Positions 1 to 8,742 are shown, numbered from the stretch's first letter. The stretch: DNA of 14,758 bases from an uncultured Eggerthella sp. (GCA_900551155.1 URVA01000028.1:1-14758); one strand, 5' to 3'. The notes: generated by a model from the letters alone, not told the origin. A program made the numbers and translations.

Positions 1-14
1 AAAGTACCCCTTGA

Positions 15-48
15 AAAAAGTCTCACCATGTATATGGTGAGACTTTTT
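15..48. terminator. Bidirectional intrinsic terminator
   Basis: A perfect 15-bp stem is formed by 15-29 and 34-48 around a GTAT loop. The arms are AAAAAGTCTCACCAT and ATGGTGAGACTTTTT. The stem ends in T tracts on both strands, so it can stop transcription in either direction. On the minus strand it lies about 120 bp beyond the phnX remnant stop codon and would be the terminator of the former phosphonate operon. On the plus strand it would end whatever lies to the left of the window. Confidence 0.85.
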
Positions 49-167
49 GAACAGCGAAAGCGCGTAAGCCGAGTGGATTGGTAGAGCTTTTCTTATATGA
101 GAAATGATCTACCTGTTTACTCTGAGACAGTTCGGCGCAACAGTATGACAAGTACCCTGCCCACTTA
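49..167. other. Short intergenic stretch, nothing recognised
   Basis: The 119 bases between the hairpin and the phnX remnant stop hold no start codon with a ribosome binding site, no RNA fold I can recognise and no repeat. It is most simply the 3' untranslated part of the old minus-strand operon. Confidence 0.5.
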
Positions 168-817
168 TTACGCAATCTGGCGAATAAGCGCTGGTAATTC
201 TGCAAATGTGCGGATGATTGCATCGGCGCCTGCAGCACGGAATGTTTCAGCAACCTTAGCGCAAGCAGCTTCGCGATCAACCCCATTCAGGTCTTCAAAC
301 TCTTCCTGAGTCATAGCAAGTTCCGAGCTGCCTTCAATAACGCCAATGGTGAATACCTCTGCGTTTTTCCTTCTTTAATATCCGATACCGTATCGCCTAC
401 CTTAGCAACTTCAGTAACAGAAGTTACGCCGAGTGCTTCCATGTTGCGGAACATCATATAAGGATAAGGACGGCCCTTGCCATCAGTGCTATCAGGCGTC
501 ACCATAAAGTCTGGCTCATAGCCGTTTTCTTTAGCAGCAGGGGCCACAATGGCCATTATCTTGTCGTTGTACCCCGTAGTAGATCCAATCTTTATGCCCA
601 TCTCTCGAAGCTCTGCAACTGCCTCCAATACGTGGGGCTTAGGATCGGCAAAGTTGTGCAGAATAGAAAGCAGTTTTTCCTCATAGGGAGCATACAATGC
701 CCGTACATCCTCTTCGGTGGGTTTGGCGCCGTGCACACGAACCCACTCCGCCTCAATACGTTCCATATGAAGCATGGTGCGAATGTGGTCAATCTTGAGC
801 ATGCCCATAGGTTTTTC
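168..817 (-). pseudogene. phnX: phosphonoacetaldehyde hydrolase remnant, N-terminus lost and C-terminus frameshifted
   Basis: PhnX (HAD superfamily) splits phosphonoacetaldehyde into acetaldehyde and phosphate, the last step of 2-aminoethylphosphonate breakdown. Homology begins abruptly at KPMGMLKIDHIR, which corresponds to residues 47-58 of the Bacillus cereus enzyme. The Schiff-base lysine (Lys53 equivalent, in LLKIDH or MLKIDH) is kept, but the first 46 or so residues with the nucleophile motif DxAGTT are gone. Cap and core motifs GIKIGSTTGY, PDFMVTPD, GRPYPYMM and KVGDTVSDIKEG follow in order. At the A run at 364-368 the frame shifts: restoring one A gives GKNAEVFTIGVIEGSSELAM and an open frame to the TAA at 168-170, the family's usual C-terminus. 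About 216 codons remain against roughly 265-270. Upstream it is joined in frame to permease sequence. With the catalytic Asp missing it cannot be active as hydrolase. Confidence 0.88.
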
Positions 818-1404
818 CCAAGAAGCATTCATCTTGGTTAATGAATCCTTCATCATCTGATAAGGCATAGCAAAGTAATGCACGATATTCGCCAAAATTA
901 AAATCGCGAACGTGCTCTGTAGAGGACCACCAGAAAATGCAAACAGATACGCAACACCTAATACCATGCCAGGAACGGTATTGATATTTGCGTAAGCAAA
1001 CCCTGTCTGCCGAAAGAGTAAATAATGGCAAAACCATACGTAATGGTAGGCAGCAACATCGGCACTTGAGCTAAAAGTGAAATTGCCTTGCGCAAACCAA
1101 GGGGCAAGTTAGTGCAATTTACCGTATAAGACAGCAAAAATGCCAACACTACCGAAATTAACGTCGCAACAGCAGAAACTTTCAAGCTGTTGGTAACACT
1201 TGTTAGGAAATCAGGTTCGCTAAGAATAGCTATATAGTTTTGAAAGGTAACTACACCTTCAGCAGTAGTAAAAGATTTCACCAATACCAAAATCATTGGT
1301 ATTGCAAGAAACACAAGAAAGATCGCTGCGACTACAACAAATAAAACGCGGAGTTCGTTATTTTGTTTCTTTCCAAATCCTAAAACGCCTGCGACACTAG
1401 GCAT
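818..1404 (-). pseudogene. 2-aminoethylphosphonate-type ABC permease remnant, central half deleted and 3' end fused to phnX
   Basis: The remnant starts at ATG 1404-1402, which overlaps the stop of the ATPase remnant (ATGCCTAG), a typical coupled operon start. The first part reads as the N-terminal half of a double-length inner-membrane permease: a membrane segment LFVVVAAIFLVFLAIPMIL, then LLPTITYGFAIIYSFGRQG. Near 985-1010 the homology jumps to the second half in another frame: NTVPGMVLGVAYLFAF, then NIVHYFAMPYQMMKDSLTKMN. That combination matches what I recall of the PhnU2-type family (TIGR03262). After ASWE, where the family continues into its cytoplasmic loop and last helices, the frame enters PhnX. 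About 195 codons remain of an expected 550 or so. The uninterrupted first frame stops at 958-960, the second frame runs on into phnX. The gene cannot make a working permease. Confidence 0.82.
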
Positions 1405-1976
1405 TGGCAGCCGCCTTTGCCATAGCGGTTGCATTTACTGTTTCAGGTGTACCCACGGGCACAAATGAAGGATCGGTGCTGTTGAACAGGGCGAAAATGT
1501 TATCGCGTTTGATAAAGAGCTGACGCAAGATGAAATCTTTAATGAACTGGCTTTTAGGAGTATTAACGATTTCACCAGGCGTTGAATACTGAGCGATTTT
1601 CCACCGAAAGATGCTCTTTTAATCCTAATAACTCAATGAGTTCTTCTACTTCTTCTTTACTGGAAATAGTGGGGTTATTACGAAGACCGTACGTAATGTT
1701 TTCATAGGCATTCAAATTCGGGAACAGCGCATAATCCTGGAATACGATATTAAACCCACGCTTTTCCATAGGAACATGGGTAATGTCTTCCCCATCGCAC
1801 AGAATACGACCAGAAGTAATATCGGTAATACCCAGCAAAACATTAAGCAACGTAGTTTTACCGCCGCCCGAAGGTCCTAAGATAGAAACAATTTCGCCCT
1901 TACCAATTTCTAAACTAATATCGTCCAAAACAGTATTTTCGCCATACTGCTTTTTAATATGCTCTAGTACGATCAT
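1397..1976 (-). pseudogene. ABC transporter ATP-binding subunit remnant (phosphonate operon), core deleted
   Basis: The N-terminal 127 or so codons are a normal ABC ATPase: MIVLEHIKKQYGE, Walker A GPSGGGKT and Q-loop VFQDYALFPNL, ending near LLGLKEHL. At about 1595-1610 the sequence jumps to the C-terminal end of the same family in another frame (KIAQYSTPGEIVNTPKSQF, then FILRQLFIKRDNIFALF), stopping at TAG 1399-1397. The signature LSGGQ, Walker B, D-loop and switch histidine are all missing. The remaining 193 or so codons compare with roughly 350-370 for the family. The uninterrupted frame from 1976 stops at 1572 after a nonsense tail. Start ATG 1976 is preceded by GGGAG at long spacing. It was the first gene of the three that remain, driving a phosphonate importer; a substrate-binding protein gene is not seen here. 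Confidence 0.85.
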
Positions 1977-2331
1977 GGCTTTTACTAACTCCCGTCAAAA
2001 TTGCCAAAGTGATTTTTTCTTAAATCAGCTCAGAATTGTAAAAAGGAGTTGTAAGGATTCATGTGAATGAAGTGTTAGATATTCTTTTAATTATTCGTAC
2101 CGATTGCGAACTTTTTTCTTCAGTTATTACAAAAATGAAAAATGTCTTGCGAGAAATGAAGAACTTTGTATCAAATCGAGCAATTTTTAGCATCTTCGTG
2201 ACAAACGCACGGGTTTTTTCATATAATTCGCTCCCGCTTAACACTACGTTAAAGAGCCTATCTGTTTGTCGCATCACTTTTTTCGGCTATGATGGTTCCT
2301 TGTTATCGATATAGAAAGAGATGTTGCACTT
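1977..2331. other. 355-bp gene-poor gap between phosphonate remnant and ldh
   Basis: The gap is AT-rich and holds the ldh promoter at its right end. A plus-strand frame of 83 codons (GTG at 2063 to 2314) has an AAGGA five bases before the GTG, but the product resembles no family I know and it runs through the ldh promoter. A minus-strand frame of 72 codons overlaps it. Neither is convincing. A small 12-bp dyad, ATTCATGTGAAT, lies at 2057-2068. I see no tRNA or transposon end. Confidence 0.45.
2266..2293 (+). promoter_or_regulatory. ldh promoter
   Basis: A -35 box TTGTCG (2266-2271) and a -10 box TATGAT (2288-2293) are separated by 16 bp. Transcription would start near 2300, leaving a leader of about 30 bases that carries AGAAAGAG (2313-2320) as ribosome binding site before the ldh ATG. 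I see no recognisable Rex operator (TTGTG-N8-CACAA type) around it. Confidence 0.6.
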
Positions 2332-3288
2332 ATGATCAACACGATTCAACAGAGAAAAGTTGCTGTTATTGGCTGCGGCTTCGTAGGTTCCACCTGCGCA
2401 TTTAGTCTAATGCAATCAAGCTTATTTTCAGAAATGGTACTCATAGATGTAAATACCGCAAGAGCAGAAGGCGAAGCTCTCGATATTGCTCATGGAGTGC
2501 CCTACTATAGCCCCATGAATATCTATGCGGGCACGTACGAAGATTTGGCTGACGCATCTATTGTTGTTATTGCTGCAGGAGCAAATCAAAAACCTGGTGA
2601 AACACGCCTCGACCTGCTGCAAACCAATGTTTCCATTCTCAAAGAAGTGGTTTCTTCCATAATGAAGCAGCACTTTAACGGCATCATTGTTGTTGTTTCT
2701 AACCCCGTTGATATTTTGACTCAGGTTGTTATGAAACTCTCGGGACTTCCTAAAGAGCGCGTTATGGGTTCTGGTACGGTTTTGGACAGCGCACGCTTGA
2801 AGTACATCCTTGGTCATACCTTAGATGTTGACCCTCGTCACGTTCATGCGCGTATTATTGGCGAACATGGCGACAGCGAATTGGCAGCATGGAGTCTGGC
2901 AAATGTTTCAGGGATCCATATCGATGATTTCTTCCGTCTTCGTGGATTTGATGACCCTCAGGCCATGCGCAAGCAAATAGAAGATGAAGTACGCAACAGC
3001 GCTTACGAAATCATCGAAAAGAAGCGCGCGACCTATTTTGGTATTGCACCTTCTGTTACGCGTATTTGCGAAGCTATTATCCGTGACGAAAAGTCCATCA
3101 TGACGGTATCAAACTATTGGCCAGAACTTCATGGTGTTAAAGACGTAGTAATGAGCATGCCTGCAATTATTGGTAGTTCAGGAGTAGAATTCCAAATTCC
3201 TCTGCATCTGAATGAAGAAGAAACCAAGCATCTACAAGAATCAGCGCAAACTCTTAAAAACACCCTTAACCAAGTATCATTTGAATAA
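2332..3288 (+). CDS. ldh: L-lactate dehydrogenase
   Basis: This cytoplasmic enzyme reduces pyruvate to L-lactate with NADH, regenerating NAD+ in fermentation. The 318-residue length is normal for the LDH/MDH family. The Rossmann motif GCGFVG is at 14-19, with the NAD-ribose aspartate D39. The mobile loop reads GANQKPGETR: Gln86 is the residue that favours pyruvate over oxaloacetate, and Arg92 polarises the carbonyl. Asn124, Asp152/Arg155 (DSARLKY) and the catalytic His179 in GEHGDSE complete the active site. Lys157 and His172 sit where bacillary LDHs bind fructose 1,6-bisphosphate with Arg and His, so allosteric activation is possible but unproven. The start is fixed by AGAAAGAG 11 bases upstream and by an out-of-frame ATG-to-stop just before. 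It is monocistronic, between its own promoter and terminator. Confidence 0.95.
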   Translation: MINTIQQRKVAVIGCGFVGSTCAFSLMQSSLFSEMVLIDVNTARAEGEALDIAHGVPYYSPMNIYAGTYEDLADASIVVIAAGANQKPGETRLDLLQTNVSILKEVVSSIMKQHFNGIIVVVSNPVDILTQVVMKLSGLPKERVMGSGTVLDSARLKYILGHTLDVDPRHVHARIIGEHGDSELAAWSLANVSGIHIDDFFRLRGFDDPQAMRKQIEDEVRNSAYEIIEKKRATYFGIAPSVTRICEAIIRDEKSIMTVSNYWPELHGVKDVVMSMPAIIGSSGVEFQIPLHLNEEETKHLQESAQTLKNTLNQVSFE

Positions 3289-3291
3289 CAT

Positions 3292-3325
3292 GAAGCCCAA
3301 GGAATATTCCTTGGGCTTCTTTTTT
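3292..3325 (+). terminator. ldh intrinsic terminator
   Basis: A near-perfect palindrome (GAAGCCCAAGGAAT followed by its complement, 3292-3319) is followed by a run of T at 3320-3325. It starts three bases after the ldh stop codon. The A-rich left side makes weak termination of the convergent minus-strand gene possible as well. Confidence 0.9.
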
Positions 3326-3374
3326 AGCTTTATCGTGTTGCCTTATTAGTTTGGGCTAATACGTAACTTCACCC

Positions 3375-6300
3375 TTAAATACTCTTCAAAACCGCCATGA
3401 TGAACTTCGAAGCTTCCTTAAGTGCTTCAGGATCAAGGTTTTCAACAATATCGTTTTCTGCAGAATACAGTGCCGTATTGCCATCACCCATACCAGCAAC
3501 GGTAAATGCCTGAACACCGCGCGACATTGCAATCGTAGCTGGCGTTTCTCGCCTTGTAAGCGGAGTAGCATGATAGGTCACGCCAGAACGTTCAGATGCT
3601 TGACGCACAAAACGCTTAATACGAGACGAAGGACGATGAGTCTTGAACGTTTCGCTTTCCTGATCAATAACCGAAAGGGTACCTGCACCAAGCGCTTCAA
3701 GATTGATAATAACCGCGCCCTTCATTTCGTCAGCGTGTTCATCCAAGAACGCAGTAATGCCTGAATGAGAATACTGTTCCGCACCAAGCGCAACAAACCA
3801 AATTTCGGTGTCAATGTCAGGATGACGGAAGTCTTGCAATTTGCGCAGTTCGCGATTGATCTGATCAGCTGTAGTAACGTCGCCATCAATACTTCCACAA
3901 GGTCATCTTCTACAGGATCTACTGCGTCCATTACTTCATCATGCAAAACATCTTGCTCTTCTGGCACATAATCATCGGCTTTATTCTGGAACTTCTTAAG
4001 ACGGCTTAATGAGAATGCACCGCCGTTCCAGCCCCGTCTGTTGTCAAAATCGGTATCGTGATAATCGATATCAACAAAGCCATCGTTGTTAGCAGCAGGG
4101 GCTTTCGTGGTTGATCCAGCTGTTGGAGCAGTTCCTTCATCCTGACGGAAGCTCGACCAATCGCCACGTGCCTTGCCTACGCTGCGTGCATCGTAGGAAT
4201 CATCTACATCTACCCAGTCGTTAACGGAAACATCTTCTTGCTTATTCTTCTTCTTGCGGAAGCGTCCGAACAGACGACCAGCACGAGATTTTGGCATATC
4301 GACATAACCGCGGCCAGCATAAGCACCCGTTTCGGTATAGTCCTCGTCATAAGCCGAATCATCAGCGTCATCAACGTAGCGTTCTTCAGGTGCAACATCA
4401 GCAACTAATTCATCTCCAACAGGAGCAAAAGACCCTGTTCCTCCAACGGTAGAGAACGAGCCAGTTGCAGAAACTGCGGTATTGGTAGGAGCCGACGCAT
4501 CCAAGGATGGCAGGTTCAAACCGAAGGTGTCTTTTTGTTCTGCTTCAACAGGAGCGCTGCTGTTGGTATCGCCAATACGAGGAAGCATATTGGACAACAA
4601 GGCTTTAGATCCAGCCTTGGAACTTTCATTTGTTTCCGCCATAGGGGCACGCTGCTTTGCGCCTTCACCAGACGTTGCATGAGGGGCAACTACATCAGGT
4701 AGGACAATTACCTGTCGTTTTGCATGATGTTCAGCCTCTACTTCGTCGGCAGAAGGAACCTGAGGAATCATAGTTTCCATGCCCATAATAGGTGAAGCAA
4801 CCTGAACAGAATCTTCTTCCTCAGCGCGAGGCTCAATTATTGGTTTATGAGCGCTTGCCTCTTGAATAGCTTCCTGAATCTGCTCAGAGGAAACCTTCTG
4901 TGTTTCTTCAGCGTCAAGAGCAGGCTGATTAAGTGGTTGCTGTACTAAAGGCTGAGGCACATAGTTGTCCACATCGCCATAAATGTCGCGATCCTCAAAT
5001 GCATCTTCTTCGGCGAGATCAGCTTCGTCGAACTGTTCTTTATTCATGAACTGAGATACATCAATCGGGGAAATTGCTGCCGTTTCACCAGGAGAAGCTA
5101 CTGCAGCCTTTTCCTCTTCAGTAGCCTGAGTAACTTCAACAGATCCGAAGGAAGCGGTCTTCTCTTCGATATCTGTCTTCATCGATTGAGCTTGTGCTGC
5201 CTGGGTTTCCGCAACCTGAGATTCTAGAGTTTCTTCAGGTTCTGAAGCAACACCAGACGTACGTGAAGTAATTGACTTCAAACGAGAAGCAAAAGCATGA
5301 GGAGCTGCCGCACTCTTACGTACAGACTGAGACAAGCTGCGTCCCGTACGCTTCTTCTGCTGTTTGTCTTGGGCTTGCTCGACTTCGGCTTCGTTTGAGG
5401 TAATTTCGTCAGAATCAAACGTATCTGCACCTGCAAGAGCAGATACATCAGTCTCTTCAACGCTCTGTTCAAGAACTTCCGTATTACGCGCTGCAGGCTG
5501 TTCGCTCTGTTCAGAAACACTCGATTGAGCACGAGCCGCAGATTGCGCAGGAGCTTCTGGCGTTACTGCCGAGGCAACAGCTGGTTCAGGCGCGGGCTCT
5601 GTAGAAGTTCCCATGCTATCCAAAACTGTCTGAGTTGAATCGGAGATATGAGGTGCTTCAGTGGATTCAATTTCTGAACGAAGCGCTGCAAGGCGCGAAG
5701 CTAATTCTGGATTTTCGCTTACTGGTTCAGATAAGGAATCAATCTGCTGAGTGAAGCGATCTTCCAATTCACGCTGACGCTCGTTTTGGGTTTCCATTAA
5801 GTGAGCAGCTACGGTATCTGCGTAACGGGAGCGCGATACTTTATGAGGCTGGCTTTCTTCTGGCTTGTTCTTACGAGCCTTTTCTTGCGCAGCCTTTGCC
5901 CAAGCAGGAGTTCTATCAATAGGAGCAGATGCATAAGAAGTGTTTTCCACTACTGACATAGGTGCAGGACGCTCGAAAGACGAAGTGTCGGAATAGGAAT
6001 CAGCCGTCTGAAGAGGCTGTTCATCCGTCTGAATAGCTTCGCTTTCCTGTGACACCACTTGAGATTCATTTTCGGCTTGCTCATATTCTTCTACTCGAGA
6101 GCGAGGAGAAGGAGCAGCTGCTTCATTTGCATCCGTTTCTTCATCCATAGAAATCATGGTGCGGAAGCGGTCCTGCTTACGGGAAGCAACTTGAGGTGTT
6201 TCGCTTACCTCAAAGTGAACGCTTGAAACTGCCTCTTCATCAACAGGCTCAAGCCCACCGCCCTTTACAAGACGAGAAGAAATGTCCGTGACAGGAACCT

Positions 6301-7225
6301 TATCTGCAACAGGCTTTCCTGTAAGCGCCGCAATTGCTGCTTTTGCTGCAGCAAGTGATTCTTGAGGACTCAGATTCGAATCGTATTCAAGCGAAGCGCC
6401 TTCTGGAACTACGCCTGCTGCACGAGCAGCAGATTCACCGTGCACATAATTACCTTCTTGCTTTGCGCGCTCAAGTGCTTCTTCATTACTTACGAGGCCA
6501 TTGCCTACTTGACGAGCAACGTCCAGCAACACTGAAACGCCTGCAGCATTGTTGTTTGCTGACTGACTATAAGGTGCCACCATATGCATACCAGCACGAG
6601 CAAGTGGTATGACAAACAAAATTGCACAAATTACCAGAAGCATGACCAAAATCGATGACATAGCTCCTGTATCTGTGGCAAAAATGGTCATTCGGAAGAA
6701 TAGAACAACCGCTGCTACCGCCAAAGCGATAACTGATGCCTTATTCAAGATAGGAAGAATTCCCGCTACAGGCAATTCTTCTTCTTTCAGTACTTTTCCT
6801 GTGTCGTAATTAGCCACCAAAATAACTTTACGACGACGAGCAACGCCACCCATAGGAGTTGGTTGATATTTAGCAACTATGTTCTGGCTAGCTCCTGTGC
6901 GCAAAAAACGAGATAAAACAGGTTTATTAAATACTTCCAGACCAAACAAAACAGCTGCTATTACTACGGCAATAAAGCATGGTATTACCGCTATAGGCAA
7001 AACGATTGAAATAATTACTGCGACTAATGCCAATCCGAAACATACAAAGGTAGGAATCAGATAATTAGTTACACACTGGAAGTCTTCTATAACCGTAGTG
7101 AAGCCAGATTCTTTTTGAATTTCTTCCGCGAGATACAGTGCTGCCTGTTGTTCCTCTTCGGTTCCTGCTGGATGAGGACCAATCTCTTGAGATAGATGTA
7201 CAACGTCATCCATTATTTCAGCCAT
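3375..7225 (-). CDS. Giant M28-like membrane pseudopeptidase with long disordered insert (one frameshift near 3896)
   Basis: Repairing one frameshift gives 1283 residues. M28 aminopeptidase pieces occur in order: N-terminal helix region 1-54 (EIGPHPAGTEEEQQAALYL), strands 112-142 (GASQNIVAKY, VILVANYD), helix 223-240 (ANNNAAGVSVLLDVARQV) and the C-terminal part 1135-1283 (IWFVALGAEQ, VIINLEALG, LYSAENDIVENLDPE). Membrane hairpins lie at about 55-98 and 161-208. Residues about 241-1110 are Glu/Ser/Ala/Gln-rich and look disordered, with a basic patch near 980-995. Compared with the family's ligands, His is Asn139, Asp is Asn225, Glu is Gln1151, Asp is Glu1177 and His is Ser1255, while the general-base Glu1150 remains. 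So it is probably not a zinc peptidase. AGGGG five bases upstream supports ATG 7225. Codon 1110 (GTG 3898-3896) is where the frame breaks: unrepaired, translation ends at 3722 after 1167 residues. Sequencing error and true mutation cannot be told apart. Confidence 0.78.
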
Positions 7226-7273
7226 GGAAGCCCCTTTAGTTATATGTTTGCACGCGTGCTATGCGAAGCTAAT

Positions 7274-7296
7274 AGTATATAGACCTTATAAGTATA
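7274..7296 (-). promoter_or_regulatory. Possible -10 elements upstream of the M28-like gene
   Basis: Two TATACT hexamers on the minus strand (7279-7274 and 7296-7291) lie in the 169-bp gap before the M28-like gene, the nearer one giving a leader of about 40 bases. No good -35 box stands at the right distance from either, so this is a weak call. The gap is otherwise empty, with no terminator hairpin after the upstream gene, so read-through from dinG is also possible. Confidence 0.3.
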
Positions 7297-7394
7297 CGCC
7301 ATTTCTATACATGAGTTTTAATTCAACGCATATCGCACGTTCTCAGTTGAAGCTGTTCTTTGTTTCTTCATATTTTCCCTATATTCCGCAAGGC

Positions 7395-8720
7395 TTAAGA
7401 CGCTGTTCCAAGGTATTCACGCAAAAATGCATCATGGGTAGCAGCATCCGAACGAGCTTTTTCATAGTCTTGGACAAGGGTTTCTTGAGAAGTGGCATAG
7501 GCATCAACAACAATTTTTGTTAAATCACTTGGTAGCGATTCTGCAAGCTTACTTGCTTCGGCATCTGCCTTGTTATACGCATCATTATGCGATTCTGCTG
7601 TCGCTTTATCTTGAATCAAGATAGCCGCATTGGAAGAGAGAGCCTCTCCTGCCGCTTCACTTTTCTTCTCAACATATTCCAGCAAGCTCTTAAAATCAGC
7701 TGAAGGATAATATTCCTGAGCTTGATCAATTGATGTTTTAGCTTCTTCGAACTTGGCCTTAGCTGATGTGGTGTACTCAGTAGACTGCGCCACCGTGTCT
7801 TCATTGGTATTTGAAATAACCTGAGCCGACTGAGCTAAAAGCGCGTTGCCTTCATCGATTGTATCTTGTGCTTTAGTTACTTCATCAATCGCTTTTTTCG
7901 CAGCAATATCATCATTAAGGCGCTGTTCTGCGGAATCGAGCATTGTTTCTCGTGAAACAATAGTGGCAAGCACGTGATCTGCCGCCTCTTTATCGCGCTG
8001 AGAACTCTCTAATTCATCTCGCGCTTTCTGTGCATACGAACGTGCTGAATCGAGATCGTCTCGAACACCTGGTATCGATTTTTCTAAATTCGTTGCCGTA
8101 TCAATAGTGTCGTCATTAAAGGCCGACTGAAAATACGTATCTATAGCAACGGTTACTTCATCACTTTTTTCAATGATGTCACATGCTTCATGCAACACAC
8201 CTACGCTGGTACTTAAGCGAACCTGTTCTTGATAAAACCAATAGGCACCCATACCCGCAAATGCAACGCAAATCATTACAACAACGGCAATACTTACCTG
8301 GCGATACCGCTTGCGGCGCTTTTGGCGCTGAGCAATTTCAGCTTGAGATTCTGCACCAAGAAAAGAAGATTTCTTAGCCGATGATCCTGAATAAGAATGT
8401 TTTGATTCTTTGGTTTTGCGCTTACGCTCTTTCGTTTTACGCACTGAACCAAGAGATGAAGTCGAAGTAGTATCGTCTTGCGGAAGAGAAGAAGGTAGGG
8501 GCGCAGGCAAAGGTGAACTTTCGCTTTCTTTGCGATCTCTCCGCTGCCAAAACCTAAACTTACGAGGAGGTTCATCCAAATCAGCTACTTTTTGTTCTAA
8601 AACATTGAACGAAATCTCGTTGGGCTTGCCCTGAGAAAACTCCTTCAAATGAAGAAACTTTCGCTCCTTCTGACCAAGGCCTCTACGTGGTTCATTCTTG
8701 TTCATCTTCGTTTTAGCCAC
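7395..8720 (-). CDS. Single-pass membrane protein with long extracytoplasmic coiled coil, function unknown
   Basis: I do not recognise a family. The 441 residues divide into a basic, Ser/Pro-rich cytoplasmic part (1-140, with clusters such as KERKRKTKESK and QRQKRRKRYRQ), one membrane helix at about 142-163 (VSIAVVVMICVAFAGMGAYWF), and a 275-residue Ala/Glu/Lys/Asp/Ser-rich extracytoplasmic part that looks helical and coiled-coil throughout. The positive-inside rule places the N-terminus in the cytoplasm. There is no cleavable signal peptide, lipobox or sortase motif. The GTG at 8720 is preferred because AGGTG stands five bases upstream, whereas the in-frame ATG at 8705 has no such site. It begins 22 bp after the dinG stop, so the two are probably cotranscribed. 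Its build suggests an envelope scaffold or a sensor stalk, but that is inference. Confidence 0.75.
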   Translation of the reverse strand: MAKTKMNKNEPRRGLGQKERKFLHLKEFSQGKPNEISFNVLEQKVADLDEPPRKFRFWQRRDRKESESSPLPAPLPSSLPQDDTTSTSSLGSVRKTKERKRKTKESKHSYSGSSAKKSSFLGAESQAEIAQRQKRRKRYRQVSIAVVVMICVAFAGMGAYWFYQEQVRLSTSVGVLHEACDIIEKSDEVTVAIDTYFQSAFNDDTIDTATNLEKSIPGVRDDLDSARSYAQKARDELESSQRDKEAADHVLATIVSRETMLDSAEQRLNDDIAAKKAIDEVTKAQDTIDEGNALLAQSAQVISNTNEDTVAQSTEYTTSAKAKFEEAKTSIDQAQEYYPSADFKSLLEYVEKKSEAAGEALSSNAAILIQDKATAESHNDAYNKADAEASKLAESLPSDLTKIVVDAYATSQETLVQDYEKARSDAATHDAFLREYLGTAS

Positions 8721-8742
8721 AAACGCACCTACACTTCAATTC

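Noticed and set aside
63..100. tRNA-like string around GCCGAGTGGATTGGTAGAGC
   Set aside because: It recalls the D-arm of Ser/Leu tRNAs, but no acceptor stem, anticodon loop or T-arm can be built around it.
2197..2211. CGTG-N7-CACG dyad upstream of ldh as a Rex-type redox operator
   Set aside because: The Rex site needs TTGTG and CACAA arms with eight bases between GTG and CAC. Here the arms and spacing differ and only four bases pair.
2063..2314. 83-codon plus-strand frame beginning with GTG after AAGGA
   Set aside because: The product is unlike any family known to me, it crosses the ldh promoter and an opposite-strand frame is equally long. I do not count it as a gene.
3890..3900. Programmed -1 ribosomal frameshift in the M28-like gene
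   Set aside because: There is no X-XXY-YYZ slippery heptamer and no clear downstream stem, so a mutation or sequencing error is more likely.
6334..6809. Two plus-strand open frames opposite the M28-like gene
   Set aside because: They are antisense shadows of a long Ala/Glu/Ser-rich coding stretch and have no ribosome binding sites or recognisable products.
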